Origin: Rhizorhabdus wittichii RW1
GTDB taxonomy: Bacteria; Pseudomonadota; Alphaproteobacteria; Sphingomonadales; Sphingomonadaceae
Reading direction: 5' to 3'
Length of the DNA stretch: 64,000 nt
Assembly: GCA_000016765.1 (NCBI GenBank)
Contig: CP000699.1
Span: 1,302,001-1,366,000, forward strand
The translations under genes and the position numbers were made by a program. This document shows, piece after piece, positions 27,001 through 36,200 of the stretch (positions are counted from its first letter, which is position 1; each line of letters starts with the position of its first letter). The notes under the pieces are model-generated. The model searched no databases and was not told the origin of the DNA. It saw nothing but the letters and a program-made list of their open reading frames with translations.

Positions 27001-27253
27001 GCGCCTGCCGTCGCCGTCTCACGGATCACCGATATCGCCCGGTCTACATGAAAGCTGCGCGAATTGGATAGACGGCATCGCGGCCGCGATAATCGAGTTG
27101 GCTGCGCGCGAAGTCCACGACTTTAATGCGCCGTTGGCCGGACTGCTTAATGCGATGCCTGCCACCAGGCGCGCGCCGCGACGAGCAATAGATAAATGAT
27201 ATCGGCGACCGGAATGAGGGGTCTGGAAGTTGAATAGCTCAGGGAGAAAAGCA

Positions 27254-29683
27254 GTGACACATCGACTCCGTTCGAAAAAGGCCACGTCGAAGTTGCTTGT
27301 CTTGTTGGGAGCATCTTACGCGTCATTGGCCCATGGACAGACGACCGCCACGCCCGCCGACGTGCCGACGGCCGAGGTCGAGGGCACGGAGATCGTCGTC
27401 ACCGCCAACAAGCGCGAGCAGCGGATCACCGACGTCGGCCTGACGATCACCGCCTATTCCGGAAACACGCTGAAGACGCAGCAGATCGACTCTCTGGCGG
27501 AGATCGCGCAGATCGTACCCGGCCTGTCCTACACGCCGTCGCAGACCGCGACCCCCGTCTACACGCTGCGCGGGGTCGGCTTCTACGAGTCTTCCCTGGC
27601 GAATTATCCGACCACCAGCGTCTACGTCGATCAGGTTCCCCTGCCATTTCCGGTCCTGACCACCCACGCCGCCTATGATCTGGAGCGCGTCGAGGTGCTG
27701 AAGGGGCCTCAGGGAACGCTGTTCGGCCAGAATTCGACCGGGGGCGCCATCAATTTCATCCCGGCGAAACCCACCGCGACGTTCGCCACGGGCGGAGACA
27801 TCAGCTACAGCCGCTTCAATCGCATCGATGCGAACGGCTATGTCAGCGGGCCGATCGCCGAGGGACTGAAAGGCCGCCTATCCTTCAACGCCGCGCATGC
27901 CGACGACTGGCAGAAAAGCTATCTTCGCAACGACGAGCTCGGCGAGGTCGAATATTATGCCGGGCGACTGTTGCTCGACTGGACGCCGTCCGACCGGCTC
28001 ACGCTCAATCTCAACGTCAATGCCTGGCAGGACAAGAGCGATCCCCAGGCACCCCAATTCTTCGGCCTTCAGAGCCAGGCGCCGGCCACCTTGCCGCCGC
28101 TGATCGCCGCGCAGCCCTTCACGCCGCACGATGCCCGCCTGGCCGAATGGACGCCGGGCGCCAATCGCCCGCGCGCCAATAACCGGTTCGCGCAGGCCGC
28201 GCTGCGCTTCGATTGGGAATTTGCCGACGACATCATCTTCACCGGCATATCCAGCTATATCCACTACAAGCATTTTCAGGTCGTCGACCAGGACGGCACG
28301 GAATTGCGCGATTCCGACGTGGCCGAAGACAGCGGAACGATAAAATCCTTCAGCCAGGAGCTTCGCATCGCCAATGCGGAATCCAGTTCGCTTCGCTGGG
28401 TGCTGGGCGCCAATTACGAGCGCAGCACGGTCAACGAATATGCGCGCTACGACTTCCCCGATGAAAGCACCTCCGCGCTGTTCGGCTTCACCGGCGATCA
28501 GAATACGTCCGACCAGAAGCTGCGCAACTACGCCCTGTTCGGGAATGCCGAATATGACATCTCGCCCGGGCTGACGATCAAGGCCGGCGCCCGTTATACC
28601 AAGGCGAAGCGCAGGGCCGTTCAGTGCACCTTCGACAATGGCGACGGCACATTTGCGCGGGCGATCGACACCGTCGTGCAGCTCATCCATCTCGGCATCA
28701 TTCCGGTGCCGGGCTTCACGCCCTCGGGCGTCGTTCCGCCCTCGGTGGGATCGGGCTGCACGGCGCTCGACAATCTCACGAATGACGGCACGCCCGCCAC
28801 CTACCTGCCCGGCGCCTACAAGCGCTCCCTGAACGAGGACAATCTCTCCTGGCGGGTGGGGCTGGATTACAAGGTCACGCCCGACCTCCTGCTCTACGCG
28901 AACATATCGAGAGGCTATAAGGCGGGAAGCATGCCGATATCGTCGGCGGCGACGTTCGAGAACTATATCGAAGTCAAACAGGAATCGCTGCTCGCCTATG
29001 AGGCCGGCTATAAATTCACCAGCGATGGCGGACGTTTCCGGTTGAACGGCGCGGCCTTCTATTACGACTACAAGGACAAGCAGATCCGCGGGGCGATCAT
29101 CGATCCGGTCTTCGGGAATCTCCAGGCGCTGGACAATATCCCCAAGTCGCGGATCTACGGCGCCGAAGCGGAGGTCAGCTTCATACCGCTCGACGGGCTC
29201 ACGCTCGGTGGGTCCGCCACCTATATAAACAGCAAGATCACCGAATATGTGAACTTCAGCGCATCCAACCAGGTCACGGATTTTGCCGGGTCGAGAATTC
29301 CGTTCACCCCCAAATGGTCGGGTTCCTTCACGGCCGACTATCGCTGGCGCGTCGGATCCATTTCACCGTTCATCGGCGCGTCCCTTTCGGCGCGATCGGG
29401 CACGATCGCCAATATCGGCGGCGACCGGGGCTACGTCCCGCCGCCCGGCGCCGTCCGGCAGGAGGTGCCGCTCGGACGGACCTTCGACATCGACGGCTAT
29501 CTGCTGGTCGACCTGCGCGCCGGCATCGCGGGCGAGAACGATCAATGGCGGGTCACGGTGTTCGGCAAGAACGTGTTCGACAAATATTATATCCTGAACA
29601 CCTACAAGGACTTCGACACGGTCAACCGCCTGACGGGAATGCCGGCCACCTACGGCGTCACCGTGTCGTTCAACTTTCGCTAG
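27254..29683 (+). CDS. TonB-dependent outer-membrane receptor of the catabolic block
   Basis: An 809-residue TonB-dependent receptor that would import a substrate across the outer membrane. A signal peptide (LLVLLGASYASLAHG) is followed by a plug domain (about 45-165) containing EIVVTANKREQRITDVGLTI, VPGLSYTPSQ, TLRGVGF, VEVLKGPQGTLFGQNSTGGAINFI, and a 22-strand barrel ending in GVTVSFNFR with the required C-terminal aromatic residue. The start is GTG at 27254, preceded by AGGGAGAAAA; a TTG further upstream lacks such a site. In sphingomonads, receptors of this subtype often accompany catabolic operons, which fits its position between the monooxygenase and esterase genes. Confidence 0.93.
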   Translation: MTHRLRSKKATSKLLVLLGASYASLAHGQTTATPADVPTAEVEGTEIVVTANKREQRITDVGLTITAYSGNTLKTQQIDSLAEIAQIVPGLSYTPSQTATPVYTLRGVGFYESSLANYPTTSVYVDQVPLPFPVLTTHAAYDLERVEVLKGPQGTLFGQNSTGGAINFIPAKPTATFATGGDISYSRFNRIDANGYVSGPIAEGLKGRLSFNAAHADDWQKSYLRNDELGEVEYYAGRLLLDWTPSDRLTLNLNVNAWQDKSDPQAPQFFGLQSQAPATLPPLIAAQPFTPHDARLAEWTPGANRPRANNRFAQAALRFDWEFADDIIFTGISSYIHYKHFQVVDQDGTELRDSDVAEDSGTIKSFSQELRIANAESSSLRWVLGANYERSTVNEYARYDFPDESTSALFGFTGDQNTSDQKLRNYALFGNAEYDISPGLTIKAGARYTKAKRRAVQCTFDNGDGTFARAIDTVVQLIHLGIIPVPGFTPSGVVPPSVGSGCTALDNLTNDGTPATYLPGAYKRSLNEDNLSWRVGLDYKVTPDLLLYANISRGYKAGSMPISSAATFENYIEVKQESLLAYEAGYKFTSDGGRFRLNGAAFYYDYKDKQIRGAIIDPVFGNLQALDNIPKSRIYGAEAEVSFIPLDGLTLGGSATYINSKITEYVNFSASNQVTDFAGSRIPFTPKWSGSFTADYRWRVGSISPFIGASLSARSGTIANIGGDRGYVPPPGAVRQEVPLGRTFDIDGYLLVDLRAGIAGENDQWRVTVFGKNVFDKYYILNTYKDFDTVNRLTGMPATYGVTVSFNFR

Positions 29684-29771
29684 TCGCGTCAACGCACATC
29701 CGCCGGCTCGCAACGCCGGCGGATGGCGGGCGTGACGCGCCGACAATGTTCTCATGCGGAGGAGGCCAGGT

Positions 29772-31001
29772 TTGGATACGGCAAGTCGCTGCTTTCGCGG
29801 CATTCGCTACGCAACAGCCGATCGATTTCAGCCGGCCGAGCTTCTCGGGTTCGAAGGGTTGGACGGGGATCGCGGGCGCGGACCGGTATCGCCGCAAGAC
29901 CCGTCCCGCCTCGACATGATCATGGGGCCGGCCGCCCAGCTCGCCCAGAGCGAACATTGTCAGGTCCTGTCCGTCTTCACGCCGTCGCTCGACGGGCGAC
30001 GTCCGGTGATGGTCTGGCTTCACGGCGGGGCCTTCGTCTCCGGCGGCGGCGAATTGCCATGGTATGATGCCGCCCGCCTTTCCGCCGAACAGGACGTCGT
30101 CGTCGTCACGGTCACCTACCGCCTGGGCGCCTTCGGCTTCCTCCAGCTCGCGGACACGGCCGGCCCCAGCCCCGGCACGAGCGACCAGATCGCCGCGCTG
30201 CAATGGGTCCATCGCCATATCGGACAGTTCGGCGGCGACCCCGACAATGTGACGCTGTTCGGGCACTCCGCCGGCGGAGCCTCGATCGAAGCGATCCTGC
30301 AATGGGGTCACGCATCGCTCGTCCGCCGCGCGATCCTGCAGAGCGGCAATGCCCGCACGCACAGGCGCACGCGCGAGGAAGCCGACAAAGTGGCGCAGAT
30401 GTTCGTCGGCCTGGCCGGCACCGACCCGCGCCTGCTGGCCGAGAACGAGATATTGCCGATCCAGCGCGAACTTTCGCGCGGGCGCCATTTTGCCTTCGAC
30501 TGGTGGCCGACATCGCCCGACGTGCCCGCCGAATTCGCGGTCGACCTCATGGCCGGCTGGACCCGGGACGACGGCCTGCCCTTCCTGATGCTCGCCGATC
30601 AGGCGCGCCCGGGACCGGACACGCTCTCATCCTATTCGGATCGTATCGGCCCGGCGAACGCCATGTTCAGCGTCGGCAGCCATGCCGCGGCGCAGGCCGC
30701 CGTCGCGGCCGGCCGACGGGCCTGGCTCTATCGCTTCGACTGGGAAGCGCCGGCCTCCCATCTGGGCGCCCCGCACTGCATCGAGTTGCCCTTCCTGCTG
30801 GGTGAACCCGAAGCATGGACCGCGGCGCCGATGCTGGCCGGGGCATCCTGGCATGAGATCGACTCGCTGGGGGCAGGCCTTCGCGCCGCGTGGGCATCCT
30901 TCGCGCGAGGCGATGGCCCCGGGGACGCCTGGCGAGCCTGTTCCGATGCCGATCAACCGCTCAACATCCTGCCGATGCGGGATAAAGGGAGAAACCCATG
31001 A
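29772..31001 (+). CDS. Short type-B carboxylesterase
   Basis: A 409-residue alpha/beta-hydrolase of the carboxylesterase/cholinesterase (type B) family, about 100 residues shorter than typical members. It begins close to the family's FRGIRYA motif, has the oxyanion hole HGGAF, and the nucleophile elbow GHSAGG at Ser166. His335 in GAPHCIELPFL is the base; the acid is probably Asp267 in TRDDG, where Glu is usual. There is no signal peptide. I favour a TTG start at 29772 because a perfect GGAGGAGG (29758-29765) sits 6 bases before it and would lie inside the gene if ATG 29754 were used. It overlaps the next gene by ATGA. Confidence 0.87.
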   Translation: MDTASRCFRGIRYATADRFQPAELLGFEGLDGDRGRGPVSPQDPSRLDMIMGPAAQLAQSEHCQVLSVFTPSLDGRRPVMVWLHGGAFVSGGGELPWYDAARLSAEQDVVVVTVTYRLGAFGFLQLADTAGPSPGTSDQIAALQWVHRHIGQFGGDPDNVTLFGHSAGGASIEAILQWGHASLVRRAILQSGNARTHRRTREEADKVAQMFVGLAGTDPRLLAENEILPIQRELSRGRHFAFDWWPTSPDVPAEFAVDLMAGWTRDDGLPFLMLADQARPGPDTLSSYSDRIGPANAMFSVGSHAAAQAAVAAGRRAWLYRFDWEAPASHLGAPHCIELPFLLGEPEAWTAAPMLAGASWHEIDSLGAGLRAAWASFARGDGPGDAWRACSDADQPLNILPMRDKGRNP

Positions 31002-31408
31002 AGCCGCCCATCACGCCGATCCCGCTCCACTGGGATTGGGAACGAGACATCCCGCCCGCGCCGGGCCTGGTCGTCGGCCAGATGATCTATCTGTCGGGTC
31101 AGTGCGCCTTCGATCCCGGCGGCAAGGTCGTGGCGCCCCGCGACATGATCGCCCAGGCCGATCGATGCTTCGCGAACATCCAGGACATCCTGGGCCGCGT
31201 CGGCGCCTCGATGACCGACATCGTGAAGCTCACCACCTATTTCACCGAACCGCTCTCGAGGGAGCGGGCAGAGCAATATTGGGACGTCCGCCGCCGATAT
31301 TTCGGCGATTACCGCCCCGCGAGCACGGGCGTGCAGGTCGCTTCGCTCATATTGCCCGAGCTTGTGGTGGAGATCGAGGCGATCGCCTGTCTGCCCGAGC
31401 AAAGGTGA
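30998..31408 (+). CDS. Rid-family (RidA/YjgF/RutC-like) protein lacking the canonical Arg
   Basis: A 136-residue Rid protein, a small trimeric fold that in the RidA subgroup hydrolyses enamine/imine intermediates and in RutC acts in uracil breakdown. Family landmarks are GLVVGQMIYLSGQCAFDPGGKVVA, QADRCFANIQDILGRVGASMTDIVKLTTYFTE and the C-terminal VEIEAIA. In RidA the motif PARSCVEV carries the carboxylate-binding Arg; here the aligned segment is PASTGVQV, with Ser in that place, so ordinary imine deaminase activity is doubtful. It is coupled to the esterase gene by ATGA and closes the lower-GC block. Confidence 0.88.
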   Translation: MKPPITPIPLHWDWERDIPPAPGLVVGQMIYLSGQCAFDPGGKVVAPRDMIAQADRCFANIQDILGRVGASMTDIVKLTTYFTEPLSRERAEQYWDVRRRYFGDYRPASTGVQVASLILPELVVEIEAIACLPEQR

Positions 31409-31475
31409 AGGCTGCGGGGTGGTGAGGCCGGCGGAGGTTCAACGCCGCAGGGGCCATCGCCTGCCCATAAGACGT

Positions 31476-31508
31476 CGGGCCGGAGGCGGACTGTCCGCTC
31501 CCGGCCCG
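31476..31508. terminator. Hairpin between convergent Rid and OmpA genes
   Basis: CGGGCCGG at 31476-31483 pairs with CCGGCCCG at 31501-31508, and an inner GCGGA/TCCGC pair extends the stem. A second hairpin (GGGGCGGG, CGAA loop, CCCGCCCC) lies at 31526-31545 just beyond the OmpA gene's stop. Neither has a T-tract; together they probably separate the convergent transcripts. Confidence 0.4.
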
Positions 31509-31552
31509 ATCCCGTAGCCATCGCGGGGGCGGGCGAACCCGCCCCGCATGGA

Positions 31553-32440
31553 TCAGAGATTGTCGAGGCTCTTGCTGACCAGGATGTTCACCGCGACACG
31601 GCGGTTCTGGGCCTTGCCTTCGGGGGTATCGTTGGTCGCCGCCGGGTCGGCCTTGGCCATGCCGGTCGGAGTCAGCATGCGATAGGGCTTCCAGCCGCAG
31701 GCCTGCTGCAGATAGTTGATGACGCGGTTGGCGCGCTTCTCGCTCAGTTCCTGGTTGAAATCGTCGCTGCCGGTCGAATCGGTATAGCCCACCACCAGCA
31801 TCAGCGCGTTCTCGGTCGCCTCGGCCGTGCTCGCCGTGCTGCAGAGATGGGCCTTGTCCTCCGCGGAGAGTTCCGTCTTGCCGGTATCGAAGTGCACGTT
31901 GGTCGTGCTCTTGATGTTGTACTTGTCGATATCGCCGAGGGCGCCGCGCAGCGATTCGGTCGCCGCGGTCTGCTCCTCGAAGCGCTGGTCGGTCGCGTTG
32001 CGGATCATCGTCGCGGTCTTGAGGTCGCTGTTGCGGAAATTGACCTGGCTCGCCACCAGCGCATTATACTGGCCCTCGGCCGGCTGCAGCGTCTTGACCG
32101 TGACCGGCAACCCGTTGAGCAGCGCGTCGGCGGTCAGCTTGCCGCGATTGCTGCCGAACAGGCCCGCGGCGGACGTGATCCGCGTGGCATCGCTGATGCC
32201 GATGATCGTGCTGGTGCCGTCGGCGGCCGTGACCTTGATCCGGTTGCCGGTGCGGGCGGAGATGACGCCCTTGATCTCGGGCCCCTTGGTCATCGTCGAC
32301 GGGTCGGGAATGGGCACGCCTTCCACGACGATGTTGGGATCGTTCAGATTCTGCTGCTGCGCCGGCAGGCTTCCCGCCGCGGACACCGCCAGCATCGCCA
32401 GCAGGAAGCGGATTTTCGGGCTCTTGGAAATAACACGCAT
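31553..32440 (-). CDS. OmpA-family outer-membrane/peptidoglycan-binding protein
   Basis: A 295-residue exported protein with signal peptide (FLLAMLAVSAAGSLPAQ), a beta-rich domain (about 50-140) resembling an OB/BON-like fold (KGVISARTGNRIKVTAADGTSTIIGISDATRI), a helical linker, and a C-terminal OmpA domain (about 175-290) with NVHFDTGKTELSAEDKAHL, VVGYTDSTGSDDFNQELSEKRANRVINYL and AQNRRVAVNI, the peptidoglycan-binding signature. The ATG at 32440 has AGGAG at suitable spacing. It stands alone and likely links outer membrane or periplasmic structure to the cell wall; its specific role is unknown. Confidence 0.88.
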   Translation of the reverse strand: MRVISKSPKIRFLLAMLAVSAAGSLPAQQQNLNDPNIVVEGVPIPDPSTMTKGPEIKGVISARTGNRIKVTAADGTSTIIGISDATRITSAAGLFGSNRGKLTADALLNGLPVTVKTLQPAEGQYNALVASQVNFRNSDLKTATMIRNATDQRFEEQTAATESLRGALGDIDKYNIKSTTNVHFDTGKTELSAEDKAHLCSTASTAEATENALMLVVGYTDSTGSDDFNQELSEKRANRVINYLQQACGWKPYRMLTPTGMAKADPAATNDTPEGKAQNRRVAVNILVSKSLDNL

Positions 32441-32612
32441 CGTGCGACTCCTTATATCCTCCCCCCATTTTCCTCCCCCAGAGCTCCTGCCTGTTCAGAT
32501 CGACCTGTCTGCCAGATGAACGCCGACGGCCGGCCCATCGGCCGAGCCGGTGATTTGAGCGCGGCGTGCGACGAACCGATGCGAGAGGCGCGCGCGAGCG
32601 CGATCCGCCCCG

Positions 32613-33092
32613 CTACACGGCCGCCCGGACGATCGGCGCCGGGCGGTTGATGAAGGATTTGAGCGCGAAGCTGCTCTGGATGTGCGCGACGCCCGGAATC
32701 CGGGTGAGGTCGTCGAGCAGGTGGCGATAATGGTCGAGGTCGCGGACGACGGCGCGGAGCAGATAGTCGGCACCGCCGGTCATCAGGAAGCCGCTCATGA
32801 TCTCGGGCAGCGCGCTCACCCGTTCCTCGAAGCTCTCCAATATGTCGCGCACCTGCCGTTCGAGCGTGACCGAGATGAACACGATCATCGCGCCGGCCAG
32901 CCGCCGCTCGTCGAGCCCCGCGAAATAGCCGGTGATATAGCCCGCCTCCTCGAGCAGGCGAACGCGCCGCAGGGTCGGCGTCAGCGACAGGCCGATCTCG
33001 GCCGCCAGGTCCCGCCAGGTGATGCGCCCGTCCTCGGTCAGCCGCCGCAGGATACGGACATCATAGGAGTCGAGCGAGCCATCCGCGTTCAT
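32613..33092 (-). CDS. Lrp/AsnC-family transcriptional regulator
   Basis: A 159-residue Lrp-type regulator: first helix LDSYDVRILRRLTEDGRITW, helix-turn-helix LAAEIGLSLTPTLRRVRLLEEAGYI, and RAM domain from about residue 65 (MIVFISVTLERQVRDILESFEERV, then GFLMTGGADYLLRAVVRDLDHY). ATG 33092 is preferred to a TTG at 33104. It is divergent from the indolepyruvate ferredoxin oxidoreductase gene and probably regulates it. The 116-base gap holds several ATTGGT/ACCAAT-like half sites (around 33101-33105, 33130-33135 and 33154-33159), candidates for Lrp binding. Confidence 0.92.
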   Translation of the reverse strand: MNADGSLDSYDVRILRRLTEDGRITWRDLAAEIGLSLTPTLRRVRLLEEAGYITGYFAGLDERRLAGAMIVFISVTLERQVRDILESFEERVSALPEIMSGFLMTGGADYLLRAVVRDLDHYRHLLDDLTRIPGVAHIQSSFALKSFINRPAPIVRAAV

Positions 33093-33208
33093 ATGCACCA
33101 CCAATCAGGATAATCATGGTGATATGAACCAATATCACCGCATCGCAAAGCTCAGATTGGTGACCTTTCCTAGAGGGCCTGGATTATTCTTCGCGCGGGA
33201 GGATCGCC

Positions 33209-36200
33209 ATGCACCACGACCGGATCGTCAGCCTCGACAGCATCTACGGCGCCGAGGAGGGGCCGAGCTTCATGACCGGCATCCAGGCGCTGGTGCGGCT
33301 GCCGATGATGCAGCGGCGACTCGATCGCCGGAACGGGCTGAACACCGCCGGGCTCGTCACCGGCTATCGCGGCTCGCCGCTCGGCGCCTATGACCAGCAG
33401 CTCTGGAAGGCCTCCAAATATCTCGACGCGCACGACATCGTCTTCCAGCCGGGATTGAACGAGGACCTCGCCGCGACTGCGCTGTGGGGCGCGCAGATGC
33501 ACAGGGCGTTCGGCAGGACCCGCGCCGACGGCGTGTTCGGCATCTGGTACGGCAAGGGCAATGGCGTCGACCGCACCGGCGACGTGTTCCGCAACGCCAA
33601 TGTGCTGGGCACCGCCCCGCTTGGCGGGGTGCTGGCGATCGGCGGCGACGACCATGCCGCCCAGTCGTCGATGTTCCCGCACCAGACCGACGGCATCTTC
33701 CAGTCGGTGATGATGCCGGTGATCCAGCCCGCGACGGTCGGCGAGATCTTGTCGCTCGGCCTCGCCGGCTTCGCGCTGTCGCGCTTCTCCGGCCTGTGGG
33801 TGGCGATGAAGACGATCGCCGAAGTGGTCGAGAGCGCCGCCTCGTTCGAGCTGCCCGACAGCTATCCGCGCTTCATTTCCCCGGCGGAAGCGGTCCCCGC
33901 GCACGGGCTCAACTGGGACCCGCGCGTCGCCTGGCCGGCGCAGCGCACCGAGCTCGAGCGGCGGATGATCGAGGAGCGGCTGCCCGCGGTCACCGCCTGG
34001 GCGCGCGCCAACGAGATCGACCGGCCGGTGCTACAGGGTGGCGGGCGGCGGCTGTGCGTCGTCACCGTCGGCAAGGCGCACCAGGACGTGATGCAGGCGC
34101 TCGCCAATCTCGGCATCGACGAAGGCGGCGCGCGGGCGATCGGCCTGTCGGTCTACAAGGTGGCGATGAGCTGGCCGCTCGACAGCGCGAGCCTGCTCGC
34201 CTTCGCCGACGGCTTCGAGGAGATACTGGTCGTCGAGGAGAAGCGCCCGGTCGTCGAGGAACAGGTCAAGGTCGCGCTGTTCAACCGCAGCGGCGCCCGG
34301 CCGCGCGTCACCGGCAAGACCGACGCCGAGGGCCGCGCCCTGCTGCCGCAGACGCTGGAATTCGACCCGCTGATGGTCGCGCGGGCGATCGTCGGCCGGC
34401 TGCCGGGCACCGCCGATCTCGCCGCGCGGCTGGCGGCGATCGAGGCGCGGGTGCCGACGGGCGAGGTCGTCCCCTTCCCCGCGCGCAAGCCCTTCTTCTG
34501 CTCGGGCTGCCCGCACAACAGCTCGACGAAAACGCCCGAGGGGTCGATCGCGGGCGGCGGCATCGGCTGCCACGTCATGGCGGTGTCGCAGCCCAAGCTC
34601 AAGACCGCGACCTTCAGCCAGATGGGCGGCGAGGGCCTGCAATGGGTCGGCGCCGCGCCCTTCTCCGAGACCGGCCATATCTTCCAGAATCTGGGCGACG
34701 GCACCTATCAGCATTCGGGGCTGCTCGCGATCCGCGCGGCGGTGGCGGCGAAGGCCAACATCACCTTCAAGATCCTCTACAACGACGCGGTGGCGATGAC
34801 CGGCGGCCAGCCGGCCGAGGGCGCGATCGACCCCGCAAGGATCAGCCGCCAGCTCGCCGCCGAGGGCGTCGGCCAAATCCACCTGGTCAGCGACGATCCC
34901 GACCGCTGGCGCGCCGCGCCCGACCTGGCCGAGGGCGTGACGATCGCGCATCGCGACGATCTCGACCGGGTGCAGCGCCGGCTGCGCGAGGTGCCCGGCG
35001 TCACCGCGATCATCTACGAACAGACCTGCGCCGCCGAGAAGCGTCGCCGCCGCAAGCGCGGCGAATTCCCCGATCCCGACAAGCGCATCTTCATCAACCC
35101 GCGCGTCTGCGAGGGCTGCGGCGACTGCTCGGTCCAGTCCAACTGCATCGCGGTCGAGCCGCTGGAGACCGGTTTCGGCCGCAAGCGGCGGATCAACCAG
35201 TCGAGCTGCAACAAGGATTTCTCCTGCATCAAGGGCTTCTGCCCGAGCTTCGTCGAGGTCGAGGGCGCGGTGCTGCGCAAGCCCGACGGCGAACGGCTGA
35301 AGGCGTTCGAGGCGAGCCGCTTCGCCGCGCTGCCGGAGCCCGAGCGTCCCGCGCGGGACGGCGTCGCCAACATCTATGTCGCCGGGATCGGCGGGCTGGG
35401 CGTGCTGACGATCGGCGCGTTGCTCGGCACCGCCGCCCATCTCGACGGGCGCGGCGCGACCGTGCTCGACTTCACCGGCCTCGCCCAGAAGAACGGCGCG
35501 GTGGTCAGCCAGGTGCGGATCGCGCCGCCGGGGGTGCCGATCCACGCCGTCCGCATCGGCGCGGGCGAGATCGACGTGCTGCTGGGCACCGACATGGTCG
35601 TCGCAGCCGGGCAGGACGTGCTGCGCCGGATCGCCGCCGACCGATCGGTGCTCGTCCTCAACGACGACGAGACGCCGACCGCCGACGTCGTCACCGACCG
35701 CGACTTCGCGCTGCCGGGCGCGGCGATGGCCGACACGCTCACGCGCCGCGCCCGGGCCACGCATCGCCTGCGCGCGACGAGCATCGCCGAGGGACTGTTC
35801 GGCAACAATGTCGCCGCCAACACGCTGCTGCTCGGCCATGCCTGGCAGAAGGGGCTGATCCCGCTCGACGCCGAGGCGGTGCGCGGCGCGATCCGGGCAA
35901 ACGGCGCGGCGGTGTCGCTCAACCTGCGCGCGTTCGACTGGGGCCGGCTCGCCGCGATCGACCTCGCGCTGGTCGAGGAGATGGCGGGGCTCGCCGCCCC
36001 CGCGCCGCAGACCGAGACGATCGACGCGCTGGCCGCGCGCCTCGCGGCCGAGCTGACCGCCTATCAGGACGCGCGCTATGCGGCGCGCTTCGCCGCGCTG
36101 GTCGCCGCCGCGCGCCGCGCCGCCGCCGGGCTCGGCCGGGAGGGCGAGGATTTCGCCGAGGCGGTCGCCCGCAACGCCTACAGGCTGATGGCGTACAAGG

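Noticed and set aside
25866-31408. A uracil-degradation (rut) operon
   Set aside because: Only RutA-like and distant RutC-like members are present; RutB, RutD, RutE, RutF and RutG equivalents are absent and unrelated genes intervene.
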